From Mycolicibacterium nivoides (GTDB lineage Bacteria; Actinomycetota; Actinomycetes; Mycobacteriales; Mycobacteriaceae): a stretch of DNA of 64,000 bases. The DNA lies in contig NZ_CP034072.1 of assembly GCF_003855255.1 (NCBI RefSeq), positions 558,001 to 622,000 of the forward strand. Direction: 5' to 3'. Each line of letters begins with the position of its first letter. Positions within the stretch are counted from its first letter, which is position 1. A program made the position numbers and the translations under genes. Shown in pieces: positions 54,139 through 63,993 of the stretch. Below the pieces are notes generated by a model. It was given only the letters and a program-made list of their open reading frames with translations, had not been told where the DNA came from and searched no databases.

Positions 54139-55386
54139 CTAGCCGAGGAACCGCTCGCGGTAGTCGCGGAATCGCTCGGCAAGAGCGGCCGGATCGAGGT
54201 TCAGGTTCGCCGCGTCGTAGATGACCCCGCCGTAGCGTCCGCGCGGGTGTTCGGTGAGGAAGTCGGTCATCGCCGCACGTACATCGTCACCGAACGGCTG
54301 GTCGGCGAGTCGGTAGATGTCGGCCAGCGTGGCCCGCTCGTCAGCCATGAAGTCGTCGAACCGGACGTCGATGGATTGCCCGGCGGGCAGCACATCGCGG
54401 TCGCGGATGCAGCCGGTGAGCAGATCGTCGATGCGGTTCAGCCAGTGCCCGGTCATCTTGGCCACATCGGGCTGAGCCACGGCCATCCGCATGGCATAGC
54501 AGATCATGGTCATCATCGACAGCGTCACGTCGACCGGATCGCGGTGGGTGACAACGAAAGTCGCGTCCGGGAACGTCCCGGCCAGGGTCGGGAACTGTTC
54601 CAGATGCTGTGGTGATTTGAGTACCCAGCGGGTTCCGCCGCGCAGCCATTGCATCGCCTGCAGGCTGCGCTTGACGTACGCGTATGACGGCGCCTGGTCG
54701 TGTGCCTTGTAGTGGGCGGTGAAACTCGGCACGTAATAGGTCGTTTCGAACAGCATGCCGGAGATGTCGTTGGCCAGGAGCTGGATCTCCTCGTGCGCGT
54801 GCTCGACGGTCATGTCATGCATGCGGCGAAACTCCGGCAACGAGGTGTTCACCAGTTCCAGGCCGGCGGCACAGCGATCGCGGCGCGGTTCGGGTGTGTC
54901 CTCTCCGGGGCCGGGCAGCGGTTCGAGGCTTTCCCAATAGGGCAGGTAGCGGAGAGTGGGATCGGCGGCGAGGAGGTTGTGCAGATGCGTGGTGCCGGTA
55001 CGGGGGAGACCGCAGATGATGATCGGTCGTTCGATCGCGATGTTCTCGATCTCGGGATGATCAGCGATCAGTGCCTCCAGGCGCAGCCGGTTGACCAGGT
55101 TGCCCACCAACTGCTCGAATGCGATCGCGAGTCCCGTATCGGACAAGCCCGCCTCGTCGCGCAATGCGGTACAGAGCACGTCGAGACGTTCCCGGAACGC
55201 CGGGTCGCCGAAATCGTCCAGCCCGGTGCGCTCGGTTGCGACCGCCAGCACCGCGTCCGGATTGAGATCCAGATTCGCGCCGTAGGCGGCCAGTCCGTCG
55301 CGGATGAGTTGGGCCGCAGGGGGATACACCGGATTGGCCAGATCATCGAACCGGATCGGCGCCGGACGTTGCATGCTGGTGGTCAC
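54139..55386 (-). CDS. Sulfotransferase family protein
   Basis: 415 residues. The PAPS 5'-phosphosulfate loop is IICGLPRTGTTHLHNLL (about 123-139), and the 3'-phosphate site resembles VVTHRDPVDVTLSMMTM later in the chain. This large actinobacterial family (Rv2267c-like) sulfates unknown lipids or steroids. The GTG at 55386 overlaps the stop of the DUF1214 gene, so they are co-translated in a TetR-headed operon. Confidence 0.87.
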   Translation of the reverse strand: MTTSMQRPAPIRFDDLANPVYPPAAQLIRDGLAAYGANLDLNPDAVLAVATERTGLDDFGDPAFRERLDVLCTALRDEAGLSDTGLAIAFEQLVGNLVNRLRLEALIADHPEIENIAIERPIIICGLPRTGTTHLHNLLAADPTLRYLPYWESLEPLPGPGEDTPEPRRDRCAAGLELVNTSLPEFRRMHDMTVEHAHEEIQLLANDISGMLFETTYYVPSFTAHYKAHDQAPSYAYVKRSLQAMQWLRGGTRWVLKSPQHLEQFPTLAGTFPDATFVVTHRDPVDVTLSMMTMICYAMRMAVAQPDVAKMTGHWLNRIDDLLTGCIRDRDVLPAGQSIDVRFDDFMADERATLADIYRLADQPFGDDVRAAMTDFLTEHPRGRYGGVIYDAANLNLDPAALAERFRDYRERFLG

Positions 55387-56459
55387 AGGGCCGCTACCTC
55401 GGCCACGTCCACAACCCGGCACTGTGGGTGCGCCGGGGTCTCCTCGGGCAGGAACCAGCGCAGCCAGATGAGACCCTTGGACCTCCCCGCCGTCGACACC
55501 CAGTTCGGGTGCCCGGGATCCTTGTCGCTGATCACGATCCGCCAGGATCCGTCCGGTTCGTAGGTGACGTGCGCGCCGTTGATCGTGACGCGTTCGTGGG
55601 TGTAGTCGTAGGTGTGCAGGAACGGATTCCACAGGCACAGATTCCAGAACACGCACTCAGGTGAGGTGCCCTCGATGACCAGGGCCTGATCCGGCGTCAG
55701 ATCGTAGGAGCCCATGGAGTACGCCGCGTCACCGGCGGACCACCCGTAGGCGTTCTGGGGGACCGGGAACGGCGGGTGCAGCTGATTGGCGGGCTCCACC
55801 TTGGTGGGCAGGAAGGAAACCTGTTCGTGCAGCCAGTTCTTGGCGTAGCGGAAGCGGCGGGCCAGCTCCGCGGCACTGTCTGAACGCCGGGCGGGCGGAT
55901 TGAGCGTCTCGATCCGCCACACCGGCCGGCGCCCGGTGGCAGAATCGTTCAGATAGTCACGGGTCAAGGCGAATTCGGCGTCGGCTTCCAGTTTGAGCCA
56001 GGCGCCCGGGTGCTGGTCGGGACTCATGATGAACTCGAAGTTCCCGTCCTCGTCGAATTCCAGATCGCGATCGTTGATGGTGCCGACGATGCGGTCGCTG
56101 TATCGGCCCTCACCCGGCCCGCCGTAGACCGTCAGCGACAGGTACACCGCGTCACCGCGGTTGCCGGTGACGCGGTAGGTGCGGTCCGGGTTCAGCGGGG
56201 CGAGCTGATAGAAGGCGTCCGCGTTGTCTCCGCCCCATTTGAGGTAGGGGCTGGTGACGTCGATCAGGATCGGCTTGTCGCGGTCGCCCCGCACATAGGC
56301 GTCGACGCTGACCTGCAGCACGCTGAATGCCAGGCGGTATCCGTCGAGCAGGTCGGGTTCGCTCAGCGCAGGTTCGGCGTTGAGCAACTTCTGCTCGATG
56401 CCGCGCACCTCGTCGAGAAGCGCGTTGAACGCCTCGGACAGCTCGGCCTTGTCGGTCAT
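55383..56459 (-). CDS. DUF1214 domain protein
   Basis: 358 residues. FALTRDYLNDSATGRRPVWRIETL in the middle, and near the C-terminus SPECVFWNLCLWNPFLHTYDY, WRIVISDKDPGHPNWVSTAGR and GLIWLRWFLPEE are typical of DUF1214. The function is not established. The ATG at 56459 overlaps the TetR stop by four bases; an upstream in-frame start lies within tetR and is rejected. Confidence 0.82.
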   Translation of the reverse strand: MTDKAELSEAFNALLDEVRGIEQKLLNAEPALSEPDLLDGYRLAFSVLQVSVDAYVRGDRDKPILIDVTSPYLKWGGDNADAFYQLAPLNPDRTYRVTGNRGDAVYLSLTVYGGPGEGRYSDRIVGTINDRDLEFDEDGNFEFIMSPDQHPGAWLKLEADAEFALTRDYLNDSATGRRPVWRIETLNPPARRSDSAAELARRFRYAKNWLHEQVSFLPTKVEPANQLHPPFPVPQNAYGWSAGDAAYSMGSYDLTPDQALVIEGTSPECVFWNLCLWNPFLHTYDYTHERVTINGAHVTYEPDGSWRIVISDKDPGHPNWVSTAGRSKGLIWLRWFLPEETPAHPQCRVVDVAEVAAL

Positions 56460-57067
56460 TGGTGATCCTTCCTTCGGGGGTGGGTAAGTCCGGCTCCTTC
56501 GATCAGCAAGGAGCACAGTCGGTCTGCGGTGTCGTCGACGTCCACGTCCGGCTCCATGTGGGCGGTGTAGAACGCGGTACCGAGTACTGCTTGGTAGACC
56601 ATGTCCACGTCGACATTGGGGTGGACATGGCCCTGTTCAACGCCGGAGGAGACCAGAGACCCGAAGGCGGCCTTGGTCCGCTCATCGAGCAGTTGTTGGG
56701 TCCGGATGTGCAGCTCCGGGTCGCGACGGCGTTCGGTGAGTATCCCGAGCGCGGCGGCCTCGACCACCGGATCACGCCAGAACGTGAGCACCGCGCGGGC
56801 GAAGGCGCGCAGATCAGTCTCGAAATCTCCTGATGCCGATAGGAGTTCGCCGCCGGGAGGCTGGCCGAATGCGGCGTCGAAGACCAGGTGGGCCTTCGAC
56901 GGCCACCGCCGGTAGATGGTGGGCCGGCTGACGCCGGCCTCGCGCGCGATGGCCTCGATGGACAGCTGGTCATAGCCGTCACATGCGAGCAGGCGACGGG
57001 TGGCGCTCATGATGTCGCGCTGAGTTTGTGGATCACGCGGCCGTCCGGGGCCTGTGAGCGAGGACAC
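56456..57067 (-). CDS. TetR family transcriptional regulator
   Basis: 203 residues. The HTH is LSIEAIAREAGVSRPTIYRRWPSKAHLV (about 35-62). The C-terminal helices (VVEAAALGILTERRRDPELH, QAVLGTAFYTAHMEP) resemble the TetR_C_33-type ligand domain. It heads the DUF1214-sulfotransferase operon and starts with GTG placed six bases after its own -10. The operator overlaps that promoter, so autorepression is expected. Confidence 0.88.
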   Translation of the reverse strand: MSSLTGPGRPRDPQTQRDIMSATRRLLACDGYDQLSIEAIAREAGVSRPTIYRRWPSKAHLVFDAAFGQPPGGELLSASGDFETDLRAFARAVLTFWRDPVVEAAALGILTERRRDPELHIRTQQLLDERTKAAFGSLVSSGVEQGHVHPNVDVDMVYQAVLGTAFYTAHMEPDVDVDDTADRLCSLLIEGAGLTHPRRKDHQ

Positions 57068-57073
57068 ACGATT

Positions 57074-57103
57074 AAATTACGATGCGTCACGTAATTAAGT
57101 CAA
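57074..57103 (-). promoter_or_regulatory. TetR operon promoter with overlapping operator
   Basis: On the minus strand -35 TTGACT (57103-57098), 18-base spacer, -10 TAATTT (57079-57074), then GTG six bases later. The dyad AATTACG-N8-CGTAATT (57075-57096) fills the spacer and overlaps the -10. Confidence 0.7.
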
Positions 57104-57149
57104 GGCTCAAGTTTTGACGCATGCGACGGGACATGGGATCGCGATCCGG

Positions 57150-57935
57150 TCAGGTTCCTTGGTCGATCAGGTCGAACACCATTAGCGCGTGTGAAAAGCG
57201 TTGTGGAGTAACGCCTATCGGGCCATAGGGGTGATCCAGCATGAAGACCAGGAACAGCAGCAACGACAGCAGAACGGTCACCGTGCTCACCAGGATCATG
57301 TGGGCGCGGTTGTTCTCCAGCCGCATGAAGCTCGCGAGGGTGATCAGGACCAGACTGCCGAAGATCAGCGCGCACCACAGCAGTGGGGGTATTCGTGGAC
57401 TCGAGTTGAGGATCCGTGCGCTGCGGTCCGAGGTCAGGACGGCCAGTTGGCTGAGGAACTGGCTTTCGATCGGGGTCGCGGTGGCGTCGGGTTTGGCGGT
57501 GCCGACGATGCGATACATCTCGGTGAGTGCGTGCCGGCCGTCGTTGTTGATGGTGCCGAACTCCTCCTTGCCCCATTCCGGGCCCTGGACTGCGGCCGCA
57601 TACCTGCGGAGTTGTTCGCGCACCTGGGCCTGTTCCGGCTGCGGCATGGCCACGGTCTGGCGATACATGGTTACCAACGTCGAGGCTTCGTTGGACACGT
57701 TCGTCTCAGCTGAAAGGTATTGCTGCCATCCGACGACCACGGTGAACCCGAGGAGCGCCCCGTAGACGAGGCCGACGACCGTGAGGAACGGCGACAACAC
57801 CGAGTTGTGTTCTGGTCGTGTGTCACGCGCGATGACCCGGCTGGCCAGCAGCACGCTACCGACCGCCAGTGCCACCGCGCCGACGACCACCACGGCGAGC
57901 ATGGTCCAAGCTCCGAACAACCCGAAGTCGCCCAT
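57150..57935 (-). CDS. DUF4239-like (bestrophin-like) membrane protein
   Basis: 261 residues with two N-terminal helices (TMLAVVVVGAVALAVGSVLLA; FLTVVGLVYGALLGFTVVVGW), an extracytoplasmic or cytoplasmic loop with LVTMYRQTVAMPQPEQAQVREQLRRYA, and two C-terminal helices. HNSVLSPFLTVVGLVYGALLGF is typical of DUF4239. Channel function is only suggested by the family name. Orientation is the same as the TetR operon but separated by 82 bases. Confidence 0.8.
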   Translation of the reverse strand: MGDFGLFGAWTMLAVVVVGAVALAVGSVLLASRVIARDTRPEHNSVLSPFLTVVGLVYGALLGFTVVVGWQQYLSAETNVSNEASTLVTMYRQTVAMPQPEQAQVREQLRRYAAAVQGPEWGKEEFGTINNDGRHALTEMYRIVGTAKPDATATPIESQFLSQLAVLTSDRSARILNSSPRIPPLLWCALIFGSLVLITLASFMRLENNRAHMILVSTVTVLLSLLLFLVFMLDHPYGPIGVTPQRFSHALMVFDLIDQGT

Positions 57936-58006
57936 AGTCGACCAAGGATGTCAGCAAAATACTCGGCGCGGAGGTGGATCTTTCCGTTTGGCCTGCGGTT
58001 GGCAGA

Positions 58007-58288
58007 TCAGATCATCTGCAGTGCGGCGAGATGGAGATCGGTCGAGGCGAAGGTATTGGCGGGCTTGATGCGCTTGTGGGCGACGCCACCGAGGCGCCGC
58101 TCGGAGAAGATGATGCGGCCATCCGGGCTGAACCCGATCTCCAGTTCGGTCACCACACCTGTTGCGCTGAGCAGGGGGTGCTCCCACACCATGGTGCGGT
58201 ACTCCGCGTTGGGTCCGCTGTCGAAGATCAGGTCCCAGTCCTTCTCGTTGGCGCGTTCTCGGACCAGATCCAGTATTTCGTAGTGCAC
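58007..58288 (-). CDS. Small conserved hypothetical protein
   Basis: 93 residues: HYEILDLVRERANEKDWDLIF at the start, and ELEIGFSPDGRIIFSERRLGG in the middle. I do not recognise a family. The GTG at 58288 follows GAGAGGAG at a good distance; a longer frame from 58477 lacks support. The gap between this gene and the EamA gene (58289-58548) shows nothing more than the promoter region this gene must have. Confidence 0.62.
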   Translation of the reverse strand: MHYEILDLVRERANEKDWDLIFDSGPNAEYRTMVWEHPLLSATGVVTELEIGFSPDGRIIFSERRLGGVAHKRIKPANTFASTDLHLAALQMI

Positions 58289-58548
58289 GGTCGCTCCTCT
58301 CGTGATCGCTGTCGTTCGGTATGGCGGAGATATGTTGTGCTGCAGGGGGATCGGTGGGATTCTCGCAGAAAGCACCGAGCTTGTTCGTGCCCCAAGTTTG
58401 GTGTAGTCAGTGTCCGGCGTCTGTCCGCTGATCGGCCCGGCACTCGGGCCAACCCGGATCCGCCGATCGGGGGACAACGAGGGCCGAAAGGTACTGGGGT
58501 GGGTCGGTCTGGATATCCGCCGGGCGGCTCAGGATGCAGCGACCACCC

Positions 58549-59415
58549 TCAGGAACTCTGGGCGCGGTCGTACTCAGCTGCGCCGGAGATGGCGAGTGCC
58601 ACGGCGCCGGTCACGGCGGCGATGAAGGCGATGACGACCAACCAGCCGTATCCCGGCCGTGAGGCATCACCCAGCAGCACGACGCCGACAATGCCGGGCA
58701 CCACGGTTTCGCCGACCACCAATGCCGCCGCCACGCCGTTCACCGAACCCACCTGCAGGGCAACGGTGAACAGGTAGAAGCCGCCGAGGCCCGCGACCAG
58801 CACGGCCCACATCGCCGGGTCCGCGATCAGCACGCGGAGGTTCAGGGGATCGAGACCGTCGACGAGTCGTATCGCCACCGCCATCGCCCCGTAGAGCACG
58901 CCGGCGATCAGGCCCGCGGGCACGGCAGCATTGCGCCCGAGCAGCCGGACCAGTGCGGCGCCCAGACCGAGGATGATCGCGGACACCACCAGGACACCCC
59001 AGTGCGTGACCGCGCCGGGATCCCGGTCGCCCAGGGGTCCCGCGGTGGCTCCCAGGATGCACAGCGCCACAAGAACTATGGCGATCGCGGTCCAGTCGCG
59101 CCGATGGAGCCGAACGTGGAGAACGAACAGGCTCAACACGGCGGTGACCACGAGATTGGCGCTGATGATCGTCTGCGACAGGAACAGTGGGATCAACCGG
59201 GCCGAGACCAGGCTGCCCACGAAGCCGAGTAAGTCCAGCGCCATGCCTGCGATGAAGACCGGGGCGAGCATCGCGCCGATCGTCGAACGCAGGGTGGGGC
59301 CGCGGTCTGCGGTTTCGGTTGCGTCGACGGAATGGCTTGCGGCGTACGACTGCAGCACCGAGGCGGTGCCGTAACCGACGCACGCGAGCAACGCGGCCGC
59401 TACTCCGATCAGCAC
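58549..59415 (-). CDS. EamA/DMT family transporter
   Basis: 288 residues with nine or ten hydrophobic helices in two halves, e.g. LIGVAAALLACVGYGTASVLQ at the N-terminus and YGWLVVIAFIAAVTGAVALAISG at the C-terminus. GLVSARLIPLFLSQTIISANLV-like sequence marks the drug/metabolite transporter fold. The substrate is unknown. It starts with GTG; TACAAT 23 bases upstream (59444-59439) is a possible -10. Confidence 0.8.
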   Translation of the reverse strand: MLIGVAAALLACVGYGTASVLQSYAASHSVDATETADRGPTLRSTIGAMLAPVFIAGMALDLLGFVGSLVSARLIPLFLSQTIISANLVVTAVLSLFVLHVRLHRRDWTAIAIVLVALCILGATAGPLGDRDPGAVTHWGVLVVSAIILGLGAALVRLLGRNAAVPAGLIAGVLYGAMAVAIRLVDGLDPLNLRVLIADPAMWAVLVAGLGGFYLFTVALQVGSVNGVAAALVVGETVVPGIVGVVLLGDASRPGYGWLVVIAFIAAVTGAVALAISGAAEYDRAQSS

Positions 59416-59473
59416 TGCGAACCGCCGGACATCAGGCGATTGTAGGAGCGCGACAGGCGCGGCAGGGCGAACC

Positions 59474-59539
59474 GGCGCCGATTTCTACCGCAGGGTCGTG
59501 GTTGTGGCGGCACTGACAACCCTGGCGTGGAAATCGGCG
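59474..59539. repeat. Long imperfect inverted repeat
   Basis: GCGCCGATTTC (59474-59484) pairs perfectly with GAAATCGGCGC (59529-59539), and the inner CAGGGT pairs with ACCCTG after a two-base mismatch, giving arms of about 22 bases. It lies in the divergent gap between the EamA and thyX genes. Confidence 0.65.
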
Positions 59540-59587
59540 CGCTGCCGATCCGCGCCGGACCCGTCAACGGTCCGGACCCCGCAACAG

Positions 59588-59593
59588 TAGGGT
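59588..59593 (+). promoter_or_regulatory. -10 hexamer TAGGGT for thyX
   Basis: TAGGGT ends six bases before the thyX GTG; leaderless spacing. Confidence 0.5.
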
Positions 59594-59599
59594 GGGCGA

Positions 59600-60352
59600 G
59601 TGGCCGAGATCGCGCCGCTGCGCGTGCAGCTGATCGCCAAGACGGAATTCCAGGCACCGCCTGACGTGCCGTGGAGCACTGATGCCGATGGCGGGCCCGC
59701 GCTCACCGAGTTCGCCGGCCGGGCCTGTTACCAGAGTTGGTCGAAGCCCAATCCGAGGACGGCGACCAACGCGAGCTACATCCGTCACATCATCGACGTC
59801 GGGCATTTCTCGGTGCTCGAACACGCCTCGGTGTCCTTCTACATCAGCGGTATCTCCCGGTCGGCCACCCACGAGCTGATCCGGCACCGGCATTTCTCCT
59901 ACTCCCAGCTCTCGCAGCGCTATGTGCCCGAGAACGACGCCGAGGTGGTGGTGCCGCCCGGGTTCGAGGACGACCCGGAGCTGGTGGAGATCTTCACCAC
60001 CGCCGTCGACGCCAGCCGCGCCACCTACGCCGAACTGCTCGCTCGTCTCGAAGCCAAGTTCGCCGACCAGCCCAACGCTGTTTTGCGCCGCAAGCAGGCC
60101 CGACAGGCCGCCCGGGCGGTGCTGCCCAACGCCACCGAGACCCGCATCGTGGTCACGGGCAACTACCGCGCCTGGCGCCATTTCATCGCGATGCGGGCCA
60201 GCGAACACGCCGATGTGGAGATTCGCAGGCTGGCGATCGCCTGTCTGCGCGAGCTCGTCGGAGCAGCTCCGGCGGTGTTCTCCGATTTCGAGATTTCGAC
60301 GCTGGCAGATGGTAGTGAGGTGGCAACCTCCCCGCTGGCGACGGAGGCTTGA
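59600..60352 (+). CDS. thyX: Flavin-dependent thymidylate synthase ThyX
   Basis: 250 residues. The ThyX motif [13 protein letters not shown] (95-107) is complete, and [30 protein letters not shown] precedes it (EHASVSFYI core). The enzyme methylates dUMP with FAD and NADPH and regenerates tetrahydrofolate directly. It corresponds to Rv2754c and is followed by dapA after 22 bases, as in M. tuberculosis. Confidence 0.96.
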   Translation: MAEIAPLRVQLIAKTEFQAPPDVPWSTDADGGPALTEFAGRACYQSWSKPNPRTATNASYIRHIIDVGHFSVLEHASVSFYISGISRSATHELIRHRHFSYSQLSQRYVPENDAEVVVPPGFEDDPELVEIFTTAVDASRATYAELLARLEAKFADQPNAVLRRKQARQAARAVLPNATETRIVVTGNYRAWRHFIAMRASEHADVEIRRLAIACLRELVGAAPAVFSDFEISTLADGSEVATSPLATEA

Positions 60353-60362
60353 GACCACCGGG

Positions 60363-61276
<914 letters not shown>

Positions 61277-61277
<1 letters not shown>

Positions 61278-62953
61278 TGAGCACCGAACTCGCGCCCCCC
61301 AAGCCACTGGCCCCCGGCGGTCTGCGAGTTACCGCGCTGGGCGGAATCAGCGAAATCGGCCGCAACATGACGGTCTTCGAGCATCTGGGCAAATTGCTCA
61401 TCGTGGATTGCGGTGTGCTCTTCCCGGGACACGACGAACCCGGGGTCGACCTGATCCTGCCGGACCTGCGTCACGTCGAGGACCGGCTCGACGATGTCGA
61501 AGCGCTCGTCGTCACCCACGCCCACGAGGACCACATCGGCGCTATCCCGTATCTGCTCAAGCTCCGTCCCGACATCCCGGTGGTCGGCTCGAAGTTCACC
61601 ATCGCGCTGATCCGCGAGAAGTGCCGCGAGCACCGCATCAAACCCGAGTTCATCGAGGTCGCCGAGCGGCAGAGCAGCCAGCACGGGGTCTTCGAGTGCG
61701 AATACTTCGCGGTCAACCACTCGATCCCGGGATGCCTGGCCGTCGCCATCCACACCGGTGCCGGCACGGTGCTGCACACCGGTGACATCAAGCTCGACCA
61801 GCAGCCGCTCGACGGCCGTCCGACCGATCTGCCGGGCATGTCGCGGCTCGGTGATGCCGGGGTCGACCTGTTCCTGTGCGACTCGACCAACTCCGAACAC
61901 CCGGGCGTCAGCCCGTCCGAGACCGAAGTCGGCCCGACGCTGCACCGGTTGATCCGCGGTGCCGAGGGGCGGGTGATCGTCGCCTGCTTCGCGTCGAACG
62001 TCGACCGCGTGCAACAGATCACGGATGCCGCGGTGGCGCTCGGCCGGAAGGTTTCGTACGTCGGACGCTCGATGGTGCGCAACATGGGCATCGCCCGCGA
62101 GCTGGGCTACCTGAAGGTCGACGACGCCGACATCCTCGACATCGGCGCGGCCGAGATGATGCCGGCCGAGAAGGTCGTCCTGATCACCACCGGTACCCAG
62201 GGTGAGCCGATGGCTGCACTGTCGCGGATGTCGCGCGGCGAGCACCGCAGCATCACGCTGACCGCGGGCGATCTGATCATCCTGTCCTCGTCGCTGATCC
62301 CGGGCAACGAGGAAGCGGTCTACGGAGTGATCGACGCGCTGGCCAAGATCGGCGCCCGCGTGGTCACCAATGCCCAAGCGCGCGTGCATGTTTCCGGCCA
62401 CGCCTACGCGGGTGAGCTGCTGTTCCTCTACAACGGGGTGCGTCCCCGCAATGTGATGCCGGTACACGGCACCTGGCGGCACATGCGGGCTAATGCGGCG
62501 CTGGCCGCCAGCACCGGGGTCCCGCCGGAGAACATCGTGCTGGCGGAGAACGGCGTGAGTGTGGACCTGGTGGCCGGTAAGGCCTCGATCTCCGGTGCGG
62601 TGACCGTCGGCAAGATGTTCGTCGATGGATTGATCACCGGGGATGTCGGCGACGCCACCCTCGGCGAACGTCTCATCCTTTCTTCGGGTTTCGTGGCGGT
62701 GACGGTGGTCGTGCACCGCGAGACAGGGAAGCCCGCCGCTCCCGCCCACCTGTATTCCCGCGGGTTCTCCGAAGATCCCAAGGCACTGGAGCCGGTGGCC
62801 CGCAACGTCGAGCGGGAACTGGAAAGCCTTGCCGCCGATAACATCACGGACCCGACGCGGATCGCCCAGGCCGTCCGGCGCACAGTAGGCAAGTGGGTGG
62901 GCGAGACCTACCGTCGCCAGCCGATGATCGTTCCGACCGTCATCGAGATCTAG
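61277..62953 (+). CDS. rnj: Ribonuclease J
   Basis: 558 residues of the metallo-beta-lactamase/beta-CASP family; RNase J has 5'-3' exo- and endonuclease activity and processes rRNA and mRNA. Metal ligands are in THAHEDHIGAIPY (His81, His83, Asp85, His86), HTGDIKLD and the later HVSGHAY. RVTALGGISEIGRNMTVFEH is a typical start. It corresponds to Rv2752c and is translationally coupled to dapA (TAGTG overlap). Confidence 0.95.
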
Positions 62954-62988
62954 CCGAATTGGTGCGCCGAGCGACGCGGCGCTGCCGT

Positions 62989-62994
62989 TAGATT
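62989..62994 (+). promoter_or_regulatory. -10 hexamer TAGATT for the next membrane protein
   Basis: TAGATT ends six bases before the GTG at 63001, which supports that start over the TTG at 62998. Confidence 0.5.
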
Positions 62995-63000
62995 GGGTTG

Positions 63001-63675
63001 GTGAGCCGTCCCGCACCGCAGGTGCCGTTCGAGCGACGTCGTCCGATTCCCCCGTTGAACTCGGTGGACGAGGTAAAGCGCGCGGTGGTGTACCCGCACG
63101 CAATCCGTTTCATGGTGGCGACGATGGCTGTCGCGGCTGTGTTCGTCGTGAGCATGGCCGCCTATGCCATCATCAACCGCGATCACCAGAACATGGTCCT
63201 GTACACGGTGTGCGTGGCGGTGTGGCTCGCGTTCTACTTCGGTAGCAACAAATTCGTGTTCCCGCGCCTGCTGAGTCGCTTCTACGACCGGGTGATGCGT
63301 GGCGGGGTGCTGTGCGACGTGTATCCGGCCGGTTTTCCGGATGCCAGGACCGCGATTCTGATCGACGCACGGCTACCCGAAGCGCAGGCCGCGCATGTTC
63401 ACCACACGATCGTCTCCTGGCTCGGATGGCTGGCGTCGAATCCCACGGCCCTCACGCAGGCCGGCGATCTGTTCGCCGACGGTCCGATTCGCAGTGCCGA
63501 CGAACTCGCCGGCCCGGGGGCGGGCGGTGGATTTCTCGTGGCCGGTGACAAGAATCCGGCCAAGGGCTGGCGGCTGATTCTTCCCGAGACGAATCCGCGT
63601 GACCCGCACCGGCCGTACTCGAATGGTCTTGTGGTTCAGGTCGACACGCCGAGCCTGGAGTCAGCCGGCAAGTAG
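63001..63675 (+). CDS. Conserved membrane protein of unknown function
   Basis: 224 residues. Two transmembrane helices (IRFMVATMAVAAVFVVSMAAY and MVLYTVCVAVWLAFYFG) are followed by a cytoplasmic domain with DVYPAGFPDARTAILIDARLP and ending GLVVQVDTPSLE. I do not recognise a family. The last 15 bases overlap the convergent gene. Codon use is like its neighbours. Confidence 0.68.
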   Translation: MSRPAPQVPFERRRPIPPLNSVDEVKRAVVYPHAIRFMVATMAVAAVFVVSMAAYAIINRDHQNMVLYTVCVAVWLAFYFGSNKFVFPRLLSRFYDRVMRGGVLCDVYPAGFPDARTAILIDARLPEAQAAHVHHTIVSWLGWLASNPTALTQAGDLFADGPIRSADELAGPGAGGGFLVAGDKNPAKGWRLILPETNPRDPHRPYSNGLVVQVDTPSLESAGK

Positions 63676-63993
63676 CAGGACCCCACCGGTCAGCAGGGCG
63701 ACGACCTTGATGAGCTCGAACGCGACGTAGACGTAGTGCGCCTGCGACCGCCCCGCTGCTTCCTCCCCCGGGGCGACGGCCAACACGGCGTTCGAGCGCT
63801 GAGTCAGCTTGGGCCGCACGGCGATCAGTTGCACGGCCAGCGCCGCGACCGCAATCGCGAAGGCCGTGATGGTTGCCGTCGACGGGCGGTGCATGGCGAG
63901 GGTCACGATGATGGCAACGGCGAACGCGGTTTCCACGGTGTTGAGCGCACGGAAAACCATGCGCCCGATGCCGAGTCCGATCTGCAGCGTCAC
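63661..63993 (-). CDS. Conserved membrane protein (Rv2749-like)
   Basis: 110 residues from a GTG at 63993, with three or four hydrophobic helices (VETAFAVAIIVTLAM; ITAFAIAVAALAVQLIAV; YVYVAFELIKVVALLTGGVLLLAG). The size and place resemble Rv2749, which also stands opposite to the RNase J gene. The start may lie beyond the window edge, seven bases away. Confidence 0.6.
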   Translation of the reverse strand: MTLQIGLGIGRMVFRALNTVETAFAVAIIVTLAMHRPSTATITAFAIAVAALAVQLIAVRPKLTQRSNAVLAVAPGEEAAGRSQAHYVYVAFELIKVVALLTGGVLLLAG

